In this document: piece by piece, positions 6,876 to 13,217 of the stretch | How positions within the stretch are numbered: position 1 is the stretch's first letter | Layout of the letters: each line of letters begins with the position of its first letter | Assembly: GCA_002724835.1 (NCBI GenBank) | Contig: PBPX01000045.1 | Location: 38,581-58,316, forward strand | Origin: Actinomycetota bacterium | GTDB taxonomy: Bacteria > Actinomycetota > Acidimicrobiia > Actinomarinales > Actinomarinaceae | Direction of reading: 5' to 3' | Length of the DNA stretch: 19,736 nt | Position numbers and translations under genes: made by a program | Notes under the pieces: generated by a model | Seen by the model: only the letters and a program-made list of their open reading frames with translations | What the model was told of the DNA's origin: nothing | The model's database searches: none

Positions 6876-7151
6876 TTATATATAAAAATGTGAACCCCTC
6901 TCAGCTCTATTGATTTAATGCGAAGTAACAAATTAATACTTTCATAGGGCTATATAGAAAAAAAATATTAAATTTTTTTTTCATCTATATATTTAAATAT
7001 ATATCGTATGTGCATAGTAACACCGCATAGGGGTTGTCAAGTCATTCAAGTATATACTCTTACTAAACATAGTAGAAGGTGTTAGGTTGAAGTTGCGAGA
7101 AAAAATCTCGGTGTATTTATACATATACACATAAAGTATAAAGGGGAATCT
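6876..7151. other. AT-rich control region and leader of the 149-aa gene
   Basis: No credible gene. Bases about 6955-7012 are almost pure A/T with long A and T runs, a candidate DNA-unwinding segment next to the 17-bp repeats. An inverted copy of the GCCCCTATGC word is at 7025-7033. A small hairpin CGAGA-aaaaa-TCTCG (7096-7110) lies in the leader, and AAAGGGG 5 nt before the ATG at 7152 is a good ribosome-binding site. Several weak -35/-10 pairs occur and I cannot choose one. Confidence 0.4.
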
Positions 7152-7601
7152 ATGACTAATAAGAAAATAGATAAGATTACAGGTTATCCTAAGGGTGTAT
7201 ATAAAGAAGGCTCTACCATATCTAGTATGAGAGAGCCTACTATAAGACCTGATATACCAAGTCCAGAAGGAACTTGTATATTCTGCCGTAAGAATACTTC
7301 CTCTACTAGAGCTTGTTACTCTTGTAGAGAGGTAGACTTTAAGGTAGATAGTAAGGAACACGAGGAATACTTAGCTAGTATTCACGATACGATTGCTATA
7401 AAGGATAACTCTATAAAGGAAGGTAATACTGATAGTGTTACTGATGCTGACTATGAAAGCAAACTACTCCTATATGAGGATAGTGTATACAACCATGAGA
7501 TAGAGGAAGGTTGTTGCTCTAGTCATAAGGAATTGTTTGAGCCTTACTGTAAGACATGTAGTTTAAAGCTACCTTACAGTATGGTATGCGACTACTGTTA
7601 G
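7152..7601 (+). CDS. Cys-rich, probably zinc-binding protein (149 aa)
   Basis: A 149-aa acidic protein with two cysteine clusters. CIFC (residues 42-45) and CYSC (55-58) form an N-terminal zinc-ribbon-like set. A C-terminal group (CC near 120, then C-x2-C CKTC and a terminal CDYC) forms a second. The middle (about 60-115) is acidic and lacks cysteine. The start at 7152 has the ribosome-binding site AAAGGGG. The gene stands alone between the repeat region and a terminator at 7628. A regulatory or protein-interaction role is likely for such a protein, but no family is recognised. Confidence 0.75.
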   Translation: MTNKKIDKITGYPKGVYKEGSTISSMREPTIRPDIPSPEGTCIFCRKNTSSTRACYSCREVDFKVDSKEHEEYLASIHDTIAIKDNSIKEGNTDSVTDADYESKLLLYEDSVYNHEIEEGCCSSHKELFEPYCKTCSLKLPYSMVCDYC

Positions 7602-7627
7602 TAGTCCTTATATATAAGAACTATAAA

Positions 7628-7654
7628 GGTGCGTAGTATATACGCACCTTTTTT
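7628..7654 (+). terminator. Rho-independent terminator
   Basis: An 8-bp stem GGTGCGTA (7628-7635), loop GTATA, TACGCACC (7641-7648), then six T residues. It ends the transcript of the 149-aa zinc-type gene and separates it from the structured RNA that follows immediately. Confidence 0.88.
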
Positions 7655-7655
7655 A

Positions 7656-7683
7656 TTGGGCTTAACCATATCTCGTATATAGT
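7656..7683 (+). promoter_or_regulatory. Candidate promoter for the large RNA / AAA+ operon
   Basis: TTGGGC (7656-7661), 16-nt spacer, TATAGT (7678-7683), directly after the terminator. It would start transcription near 7690. That leaves the GGGCTTA arm at 7658-7664 outside the RNA, so either that pairing or this promoter is likely coincidental. Confidence 0.3.
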
Positions 7684-8281
7684 TATGAGCTATATTGTTA
7701 AAGCTACGAGTATGCGTGGTTAATCTACGCTAAGCCCAGCTACTTACTAAGTAATAACAAGTTTGGACACTTGCGTAAGGTTAGTAGGTAGCACGATACT
7801 TATACAAGAGCTGATGTTCTCTCTGTTGCAAAGCAACCTATAAAAGTTATTCGGACAAGTTGTAAGTATCGTGCTATCTATAAGGTAGATAGCTTAGAAC
7901 AGATACACTTATAGCTATAAGTAAAACATTGACTACCCTGATGTGAGCCGTAGTGTAACAACTACACCTAAAAGATAAACAACAAGTTAGCAGGAAGCGA
8001 AGATACGAGTTGGAAGTAAACCTTTGGCAACATCTCATGGATTAGTGTCTGTTCTAGGCTATCTATGAGGCACATGTTTATAGGGTTGTTAAGTACCCCT
8101 TTTGTTTGCATAGTGTCTTATATGTAGCAAGTCGGGGCTATCTATGAGTAGGAGTCAGTTATTTACAGCCCTGTTTCAAACTGATGACCGAAAGTAGATA
8201 GCTAAGAGCGTATGCTGTTGTAGATAATCCCCCTTATTATCTATTGCGATTCAAGTTAGTGTACGCTCTTAGCTATTTATA
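7657..8281 (+). ncRNA. Large multi-helix structured RNA, about 620 nt (GOLLD/ROOL-like candidate)
   Basis: No gene is coded in this stretch, yet it is full of complementary arms: GGGCTTA/TAAGCCC (7658-7664/7731-7737); GCTACTTACTAA/TTAGTAGGTAGC (7739-7750/7781-7792, one G-U); 13-bp AGCACGATACTTA/TAAGTATCGTGCT (7790-7802/7863-7875); GTTGC-aaa-GCAAC (7825-7837); CTATCTA/TAGATAG (7874-7880/7886-7892); TAGAACAGA/TCTGTTCTA (7895-7903/8048-8056); ACTTAT-agct-ATAAGT (7907-7922); TCAGTT/AACTGA (8155-8160/8179-8184). The last is a 15-bp stem, 8198-8212/8262-8276, enclosing TAGATAAT/ATTATCTA (8221-8228/8236-8243). Size, complexity and phage setting recall GOLLD and ROOL RNAs, but I cannot confirm family membership. 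No terminator separates it from the gene at 8297, so it may be a leader or a processed RNA. Confidence 0.65.
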
Positions 8282-8296
8282 AAGGAAGGAGATAGC

Positions 8297-8638
8297 ATGA
8301 GTACAAAAGAAATTGGTAATGAGTTCAAACCTAGAATTAATAAGATTAAAGGTAGAACTCCATTAACAAATGATGAAAGGCGATTGAAATACTTTAAAAA
8401 GAACAAAAGTATTTTAGATAAAGCTAGAAAAAATCCTAACAAAGAGTTTGTTATGGATATGTTGCCCGATAATTCTTACTCACAAGGAAGTATAAGAACG
8501 AGGGTAACTAAATTAAGAGAAGTGTTCTCTGATACGGGCTATAGGTTTCGCTCTACTTATAGAGAAGGTGCTAAAGGATATGTGTACCTTCTTATAAAGT
8601 ATGAGAACGAAGGCATGGCTCATGAAGAGGAACAGTAG
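8297..8638 (+). CDS. Hypothetical protein (113 aa), first gene of the AAA+/VWA operon
   Basis: A basic 113-aa protein with a strong ribosome-binding site AGGAAGGAG (8283-8291) only 7 nt after the last stem of the upstream structured RNA, so RNA folding could affect its translation. The N-terminal two thirds are Lys/Arg-rich (RRLKYFKKNKSILDKARKN). The middle (QGSIRTRVTKLREVF, about residues 58-72) reads like a DNA-binding helix pair, and YRFRSTYREGAKGYVYLLIKYE (split by short loops) like a winged-helix hairpin. A DNA-binding function is therefore possible, but no family is recognised. The C-terminus is acidic (EEEQ). Confidence 0.75.
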   Translation: MSTKEIGNEFKPRINKIKGRTPLTNDERRLKYFKKNKSILDKARKNPNKEFVMDMLPDNSYSQGSIRTRVTKLREVFSDTGYRFRSTYREGAKGYVYLLIKYENEGMAHEEEQ

Positions 8639-8654
8639 AAAGGGAGAGTGAAAT

Positions 8655-9242
8655 ATGGCTAGTGATGATGGTTTTGATGAGTTTAGAGATAGCTTTGACA
8701 GAATGGTAGAGAAAGCTAAACAGCTTGGGTTTAATCCTTTGTTAAGTTATGACGGATTCTCACCTAGAATATTTGCTTTAACCTCTTTTGATATAAAAGA
8801 TGGAAAAATGGTAACAAGAGATAAAGTATTTGCACCTAAAAATAGTCCTGTTGAATTAATGCACGACTATTTTATGAAATTAGTAGAGGAAAATACTAAG
8901 CATATACTAGAAAGTTGGTGTCATTTTGTAGCAGATGTATTCACAGAAGGCATCAGTGATGGTGTCGTTAATTTAAAGGATTGTAAATCTGATGAGGATA
9001 TAGCAAAGGTATTTAAAGAAGTATTACTATCTGGTGTCCATATGATTACAAAGGATAAGCAGTGGGCTAAGTTAATGGACAACCACGAGATTGATTTTCC
9101 TATTGCTATTGTGCTAGGACAACCAGATGTTATCTCATCTATGATAGTTACTTCTGATAGTGATTTAGTAGAGGAACTAAATTCATCATCAGTTGATGAC
9201 TTTATAAAGGAAGTTCTTAACACAGAGAGCGAGGAAGAATAA
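8655..9242 (+). CDS. Acidic hypothetical protein (195 aa)
   Basis: A 195-aa acidic protein beginning MASDDGFDEFRDSFDRM, with an AAGGGAG site 8 nt before the ATG. It appears mostly helical, ends in SEEE, and has no membrane segment, signal peptide or recognised catalytic motif. It follows the 113-aa gene by 16 nt and its stop overlaps the next ATG as TAATG. Being in the same operon as the AAA+ ATPase and VWA protein, it could be a substrate or adaptor of that pair; this is guilt by association only. Confidence 0.75.
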   Translation: MASDDGFDEFRDSFDRMVEKAKQLGFNPLLSYDGFSPRIFALTSFDIKDGKMVTRDKVFAPKNSPVELMHDYFMKLVEENTKHILESWCHFVADVFTEGISDGVVNLKDCKSDEDIAKVFKEVLLSGVHMITKDKQWAKLMDNHEIDFPIAIVLGQPDVISSMIVTSDSDLVEELNSSSVDDFIKEVLNTESEEE

Positions 9243-9442
9243 TGGCTAAGAATATAATGTTTATTCATTGTAAGAATTGTATTAGAACTATGCCTAGTGG
9301 TGTAACCACTAAAGAGAGATTAGAAGTTGCTTTCTCTAGTGATGGGGAAATTATTATTAGGTGTACGAGGTGCGATTCAGATGTTACTACACAGAGATTA
9401 GCTGTACCTATGGAAGGGAGTTGTAACCATGACCATGTATAG
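9242..9442 (+). CDS. Small zinc-ribbon protein (66 aa)
   Basis: A 66-residue protein with CKNC (residues 10-13) and CTRC (41-44), the spacing of a classical two-knuckle zinc ribbon, and an additional C/H group at the end (GSCNHDHV). Between the knuckles lies a beta-hairpin-like stretch (VAFSSDGEIIIR). The start overlaps the previous stop as TAATG and the last 14 nt overlap the next gene. Such ribbons usually bind nucleic acid or protein partners. Specific role unknown. Confidence 0.78.
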   Translation: MAKNIMFIHCKNCIRTMPSGVTTKERLEVAFSSDGEIIIRCTRCDSDVTTQRLAVPMEGSCNHDHV

Positions 9443-9776
9443 TGATGATGAAATTGATTTAATAGTATCAAATCCTGTCTTACATAGGGCTAATGATAGA
9501 GAGTACGCAGAGAAAATGCGTAAGCAGAATGAAGATAGTGGTGTTATATATATAGATACTCTATTAGACACAGGTTTAACTGATGACTTTTGGATATGTG
9601 ATATGTGTAACGACCAAATTAATGTAGTAGATGAACAAGGAGAATCAATCTCAGTTTATCTATGGTTACAAACTCGTGCTTTATGTGGTAATTGCATAGA
9701 TAAATACGAGGAACAGGGTTATTTAAACGAGGGTAAAATGTTTTGCCCTTGCTGTATAGGAAAGGAAAAGGTATGA
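9429..9776 (+). CDS. Zinc-binding hypothetical protein (115 aa)
   Basis: A 115-aa acidic protein with a helical N-terminal half and a cysteine-rich C-terminal half: CDMC (about residues 57-60), CGNC (87-90) and CPCC (107-110), enough for one or two zinc sites. The ATG at 9429 follows GGAAGGGAG at suitable spacing; a second in-frame ATG at 9435 is an alternative. It overlaps its neighbours on both sides, indicating translational coupling. It is the second small zinc protein in a row. Function unknown. Confidence 0.78.
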   Translation: MTMYSDDEIDLIVSNPVLHRANDREYAEKMRKQNEDSGVIYIDTLLDTGLTDDFWICDMCNDQINVVDEQGESISVYLWLQTRALCGNCIDKYEEQGYLNEGKMFCPCCIGKEKV

Positions 9777-10282
9777 AAGATAGTGATGAAGGATTGAATC
9801 CAGAATTACAGGACATACTAGATAATTTAGGAAAAGAACTTAGTGATGCAACGATTAAGAGTCATTGTGCTATCACAAGGGATATTCTTGAATATCTAAA
9901 CGACTTGTCGGTAGATTTACAATACAATAGAAGTCTACCAAATTGGTTGTTTGATGATGAAGTGGAAAAGCAGATAGACAGGAAGTTCCCTGTGTTTCTA
10001 AGGTTGGTAGTTCCACATCATTATAAATCTGGAGAGCCAACTGATGTACATTACAGGACAGTATGGGAATTTGTTTTCTCTGATGACTATGAGAATAGCC
10101 ATACAGGTATGCTAGATATACCTGCTGAGGCATTTAACTTACTACCAGAAGTTCCTGAAGTAGTCCAAGTTAATGAGGAAACTTATGAGCTGTGGACAGA
10201 AATGGATACGGACTCTATTACTTCTAATTTTATTAGTGAAGTAGAGAGTCTACTTAAAAAAGAGGGAGAAGAAGAAGAATGA
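9773..10282 (+). CDS. Acidic hypothetical protein (169 aa)
   Basis: I place the start at ATG 9773, which overlaps the previous stop as ATGA and follows GGAAAAGG; the open frame extends ten codons further upstream but without such a signal. The protein is acidic, helical at its N-terminus (NPELQDILDNLGKELSD) and more beta-like in the middle (FPVFLRLVVPHHYKSGEP, VWEFVFSDDYE), and ends in a run of Glu. Its stop overlaps the AAA+ ATPase start as ATGA, so production of the two is probably coupled. It is a good candidate partner of the ATPase. No family recognised. Confidence 0.75.
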   Translation: MKDSDEGLNPELQDILDNLGKELSDATIKSHCAITRDILEYLNDLSVDLQYNRSLPNWLFDDEVEKQIDRKFPVFLRLVVPHHYKSGEPTDVHYRTVWEFVFSDDYENSHTGMLDIPAEAFNLLPEVPEVVQVNEETYELWTEMDTDSITSNFISEVESLLKKEGEEEE

Positions 10283-11004
10283 AAGCTAAAAACCAATGGA
10301 AATTACTTGAGAAAGTAATTAAATCACCAAGAATATTGCTCTATGGTAAGCCTGGTACAGGTAAGACCTATTCAGCTATGAAACTTGGTATCCGTAAAGG
10401 TCGTAGTAGGAAAGCTATTACTCTTACACCAGAAACAACAGCAACAGACTTGTTAGGACATTACATACTACTAGGTAATGATGGTATGGTATGGAATGAT
10501 GGTGTTGCTATTGAGATGTGGAAAAAAGGTGGTAGATTAGTGCTTAACGAAATAGACCACGCTGGACAAGATGTTAGTTCTATACTACACGGATTGCTAG
10601 ATGATGTGGAGTTCGCAGAGATAACACTTCCTAACGAGGAGAAAGAAGTTGTTAGACCTAATAAAGGATTCCAAGTAATAGCTACTATGAATGGAGAGCC
10701 AGAGGATTTACCAGAGGCTTTAAGAGATAGGTTCCCTATAAAGATAAACATAGAGAACATACACCCTAAAGCTGTGGAGAGTTTAAGTCCTAAAATATCT
10801 AGTGTCATGTTAGATTTAGAAAACACAGACACTTCAATTCGTAGTTTCATGGAACTTGACAGGTTAGTTAATAAGCAAGGTGTTGCTTTAGAGGACTCTT
10901 GTTGGGCAGTATTTGGGGATAAACCTGAGTTTGCTGAAACAGTATACGAAGCACTAACAGTAGTAAGTGTTGATACAGAATTAGCAGATGAGGAACAATA
11001 CTAA
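10279..11004 (+). CDS. MoxR/CobS-type AAA+ ATPase
   Basis: A 241-aa AAA+ ATPase that should form a ring and use ATP to remodel a partner protein. Walker A is GKPGTGKT (residues 23-30), Walker B RLVLNEID (86-93), sensor 1 ATMN (135-138), and LRDRF (148-152) carries the likely arginine finger. The TPETTATDLLGHY segment and the insert between Walker A and B are typical of the MoxR/CobS branch. The C-terminal lid is short. It is immediately followed, with TAATG overlap, by a VWA-domain protein, the standard partner of this ATPase class (as in CobS-CobT and MoxR-VWA pairs). Here the substrate is unknown; cobalt chelation is not implied. Confidence 0.9.
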   Translation: MKAKNQWKLLEKVIKSPRILLYGKPGTGKTYSAMKLGIRKGRSRKAITLTPETTATDLLGHYILLGNDGMVWNDGVAIEMWKKGGRLVLNEIDHAGQDVSSILHGLLDDVEFAEITLPNEEKEVVRPNKGFQVIATMNGEPEDLPEALRDRFPIKINIENIHPKAVESLSPKISSVMLDLENTDTSIRSFMELDRLVNKQGVALEDSCWAVFGDKPEFAETVYEALTVVSVDTELADEEQY

Positions 11005-12734
11005 TGTCCTTGTTTAAGACTAGAAGTAAGGCAAGAAAGCTACCTAATTCTTTACCTAACCTAGCTTTACAAGGTAATAAAGTTAGAGTATATAGTTACG
11101 AGGAAGGTAAAACAAATCCAAGTGATAGACATGGAATACCTATTCCAAAGTCTTCATATAAATCAGACCACGATACTAACAGGGCAGTTTTGTTACAAAC
11201 CCTGCGTAAGAAATATTTTTATTTAAAGAAATATCGTGGAGATATTGATTGGGATTTAATGGCTATTGCTGAAACTCTATGCGTACTACCTGTTGCTAAT
11301 AAAGTAATTGAGAAAAGGATTCAATCTGCTAGTAAGTATACAGATAAGTATGATAGTGAGGAAGGATACAAAGGTAGCACTGCTAGATATTACAATGTTG
11401 GGAAACTCTTACCAGAGATGAACACAGCTAGTAAGAAGTATTATATAGATAACTTGGTAGATGAGTTATACACTAGGTTAAAAAATAGTGATGACTTAGA
11501 AGTTATACTTGAATCCTTATCAAATGATACCATTAAAACTTTTGGCTTTGTACAAGCTGATAGTCAGTTTGGTGTGGACTCTAATGAATTAGACTATGTA
11601 ATTAAGAGTGCAATTCAAAGACACTTACCAAGTCTTTTACTTATTGATGAGGAAAAAGTTTCAGAGGAACTTTATATAATAAAGAATCTATTACAAAGAT
11701 GTATGTGGAAATTATCACATGCTTTAGATATTGTTAATAGAAATAAAGTAAAATATAAGTGGGTATACGATAGTCAAGAGGAAGGTTTCCGTAGACGCAG
11801 GATTCTTTATAAACCAACTAATTATTCTAGGAGAGTTTATAATGCACTTCATACATCTAATTATTATTATGGTGTTAGAGGTATGGTGGATAATATTATG
11901 CGTTTACCCTCTATTAAAGAAAACGCTTTTGGTAACAACCAAGTGTATATAGATACTGATTCTTTGAATCCTGTTGATGATGATAAAGAATTAGATGACA
12001 TACCACAAATGATGTTACCTAAATACTTAAGTGAATCCCTACAAGATTCTATAACTAAAGAAGCTGAGCAGAATTTTAGAGGTGCTAAGCATAGAGTTAA
12101 TTATAGAACTGATGGTGGTGGTGTTCATGGTAAAGCTAGACACAGAAGGTTTAAAGGAACTAAACCTATTATAGAGGCACTCAAAAAACTAGCAGTTTCT
12201 CAAGGAGAATATGGTGTTAAACCAAGACAAGTCCATAGAATAATAACTGATAGGAAAGTATTTAAGAGAAGAAAACATATAGCAGGTGGTAGCTTGATGA
12301 TTGATTGCTCTGGTAGTATGGGCTTTTATAATGAGGATATTAAAGAAATAGTTAATACTTTACCAGCTAGTACAATAGCTGGTTATGTAGGGTATGGTCA
12401 CTCTATAGGTGGACATGATGGTGATATAAGAATTATCGCTCAAAAAGGTCGCTTAGATGAGTCAGCCATAGATAACTTAACAGAATATGGTGCAAACTCT
12501 ATTGATTTAGAAGCTCTTAAGTGGTTAGCTAAACAAGAAGAGCCTAGAATATGGGTATCTGATATGCAAGTAATAGGTGTAGATGGTGCTGAGGAACATA
12601 GACCTTCTCTTACACTATCTACTGAAAGAATACATGCGATACTTAGATTCATGGCTATAAATAACATAATTCCTATTGAGGATATAAAACATGTTAAAGA
12701 GTTTGCTAAGCAGTATGCTAAGTTCATAGGTTAA
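11004..12734 (+). CDS. CobT-like VWA-domain protein, partner of the AAA+ ATPase
   Basis: A 576-aa protein with a C-terminal von Willebrand factor A domain. The metal-ion-dependent adhesion site motif DxSxS is D434-C-S436-G-S438, and WVSDM further on gives the later MIDAS aspartate. The N-terminal 400 residues are mixed helical and basic, with a long region resembling the CobT body and a Gly/His/Arg linker (GGGVHGKARHRRFKG) just before the VWA domain. This layout, long N-terminal region plus VWA, matches CobT-type partners of MoxR/CobS ATPases; the pair probably forms a chaperone-like complex. It is the last gene of the operon; its stop touches an RNA three-way junction and a terminator. Confidence 0.85.
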   Translation: MSLFKTRSKARKLPNSLPNLALQGNKVRVYSYEEGKTNPSDRHGIPIPKSSYKSDHDTNRAVLLQTLRKKYFYLKKYRGDIDWDLMAIAETLCVLPVANKVIEKRIQSASKYTDKYDSEEGYKGSTARYYNVGKLLPEMNTASKKYYIDNLVDELYTRLKNSDDLEVILESLSNDTIKTFGFVQADSQFGVDSNELDYVIKSAIQRHLPSLLLIDEEKVSEELYIIKNLLQRCMWKLSHALDIVNRNKVKYKWVYDSQEEGFRRRRILYKPTNYSRRVYNALHTSNYYYGVRGMVDNIMRLPSIKENAFGNNQVYIDTDSLNPVDDDKELDDIPQMMLPKYLSESLQDSITKEAEQNFRGAKHRVNYRTDGGGVHGKARHRRFKGTKPIIEALKKLAVSQGEYGVKPRQVHRIITDRKVFKRRKHIAGGSLMIDCSGSMGFYNEDIKEIVNTLPASTIAGYVGYGHSIGGHDGDIRIIAQKGRLDESAIDNLTEYGANSIDLEALKWLAKQEEPRIWVSDMQVIGVDGAEEHRPSLTLSTERIHAILRFMAINNIIPIEDIKHVKEFAKQYAKFIG

Positions 12735-12791
12735 AGCTAACTAGGACTAGCAATAGCCCAAGTATCTAGCAATAGATACAATAGTTAGCTT
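12734..12791 (+). other. 3'-UTR three-way-junction RNA element with twin GCAA tetraloops
   Basis: AAGCTAACTA (12734-12743) pairs perfectly with TAGTTAGCTT (12782-12791). Inside are two hairpins, both capped by the GNRA tetraloop GCAA: GG-a-CTA/TAG-CC (12744-12749/12754-12758) and GTATCTA/TAGATAC (12762-12768/12773-12779). The element begins at the VWA stop codon and lies just before the terminator. It could protect the mRNA 3' end, serve as a protein-binding site or be released as a small RNA. Confidence 0.65.
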
Positions 12792-12797
12792 ACAAAT

Positions 12798-12838
12798 AAT
12801 TCCCTCCTTTAATTAGGAGGGAATTTTTTTTTTGTTTT
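12798..12838 (+). terminator. Strong Rho-independent terminator
   Basis: An 11-bp stem AATTCCCTCCT (12798-12808), six-base loop TTAATT, AGGAGGGAATT (12815-12825), followed by a long T-run broken by one G. It ends the AAA+/VWA operon. Confidence 0.92.
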
Positions 12839-12895
12839 TTTTACTATGCATTATGCATATGCATATGAACACCACATATAAATAATTTATTTTAA

Positions 12896-12926
12896 TGCTT
12901 GTATATAGTGCGAACAATGATATGAT
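12896..12926 (+). promoter_or_regulatory. Promoter of the second plus-strand operon, probably leaderless
   Basis: TGCTTG (12896-12901) overlaps -35 TTGTAT (12899-12904), then a 16-nt spacer and -10 TATGAT (12921-12926). The next ATG is at 12933, only 6 nt beyond the -10, so the usual start point would be the A of the ATG. No ribosome-binding site precedes it. This suggests a leaderless mRNA for the first gene. Confidence 0.55.
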
Positions 12927-12932
12927 TACCAC

Positions 12933-13217
12933 ATGAGCAATAATAAAAACATATCAGACCTTATACAGAAGGCATATGATAAGAAACAGGGAGGTGTTAC
13001 TGCTTGGTATCTCCAGATACCAGAGGAAGTAAAACCTTTTATTGAGGGTATAGAGTTACTCGTAAAGCAAGGTAAAAAACCTAACTCAACTGCTGTTAGT
13101 AGGATACTAAAAGAGGAGTTTAATTTTTCAGTATCAAGAGCAGGAATCAACAGGTGGCTACAACACTTAAAGGATAAGGAAACCAATGAAAAAAACACAA
13201 CAGGACAAACTAGCTGA
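12933..13217 (+). CDS. Helix-turn-helix-like DNA-binding protein (94 aa)
   Basis: A basic 94-aa protein opening the DNA-metabolism operon. The central part, TAVSRILKEEFNFSVSRAGIN followed by RWLQHLK (about residues 53-81), looks like an HTH with a recognition helix. The region before it resembles packaging or transposase-type HTH proteins that scan long helices. There is no ribosome-binding site and the promoter sits immediately upstream, so translation is probably leaderless. The C-terminal 32 nt overlap the next gene. It may be a small-terminase-like, replication or regulatory protein; the evidence does not decide. Confidence 0.72.
   Translation: MSNNKNISDLIQKAYDKKQGGVTAWYLQIPEEVKPFIEGIELLVKQGKKPNSTAVSRILKEEFNFSVSRAGINRWLQHLKDKETNEKNTTGQTS

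Larger units (their letters stand above)
5759..7033. repeat. Dispersed GCCCCTATGCATA repeat, four copies
   Basis: The 13-nt word GCCCCTATGCATA occurs exactly at 5825-5837 and 6466-6478. Its first nine bases recur at 5759-5767, and the inverted form GCATAGGGG is at 7025-7033. All copies lie in intergenic DNA flanking the 143-aa gene, and one follows its terminator directly. The embedded ATGCAT is palindromic, so a dimeric regulator or replication protein is a natural reader. Function is inferred. Confidence 0.5.

Noticed and set aside
6993..7361. 122-aa minus-strand ORF opposite the zinc-type 149-aa gene
   Set aside because: It is antisense to a gene with a good start, Cys motifs and terminator; its own end is in the AT-rich leader.
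7929..7956. TTGACT with TAGTGT at 16-nt spacing inside the large RNA
   Set aside because: The -10 is poor and the site lies within paired segments; kept only as an alternative start for a shorter transcript.
10279..12734. Cobalamin biosynthesis (CobS/CobT cobaltochelatase)
   Set aside because: No other cobalamin genes are present and the ATPase/VWA pair is generic, so the role is left open.
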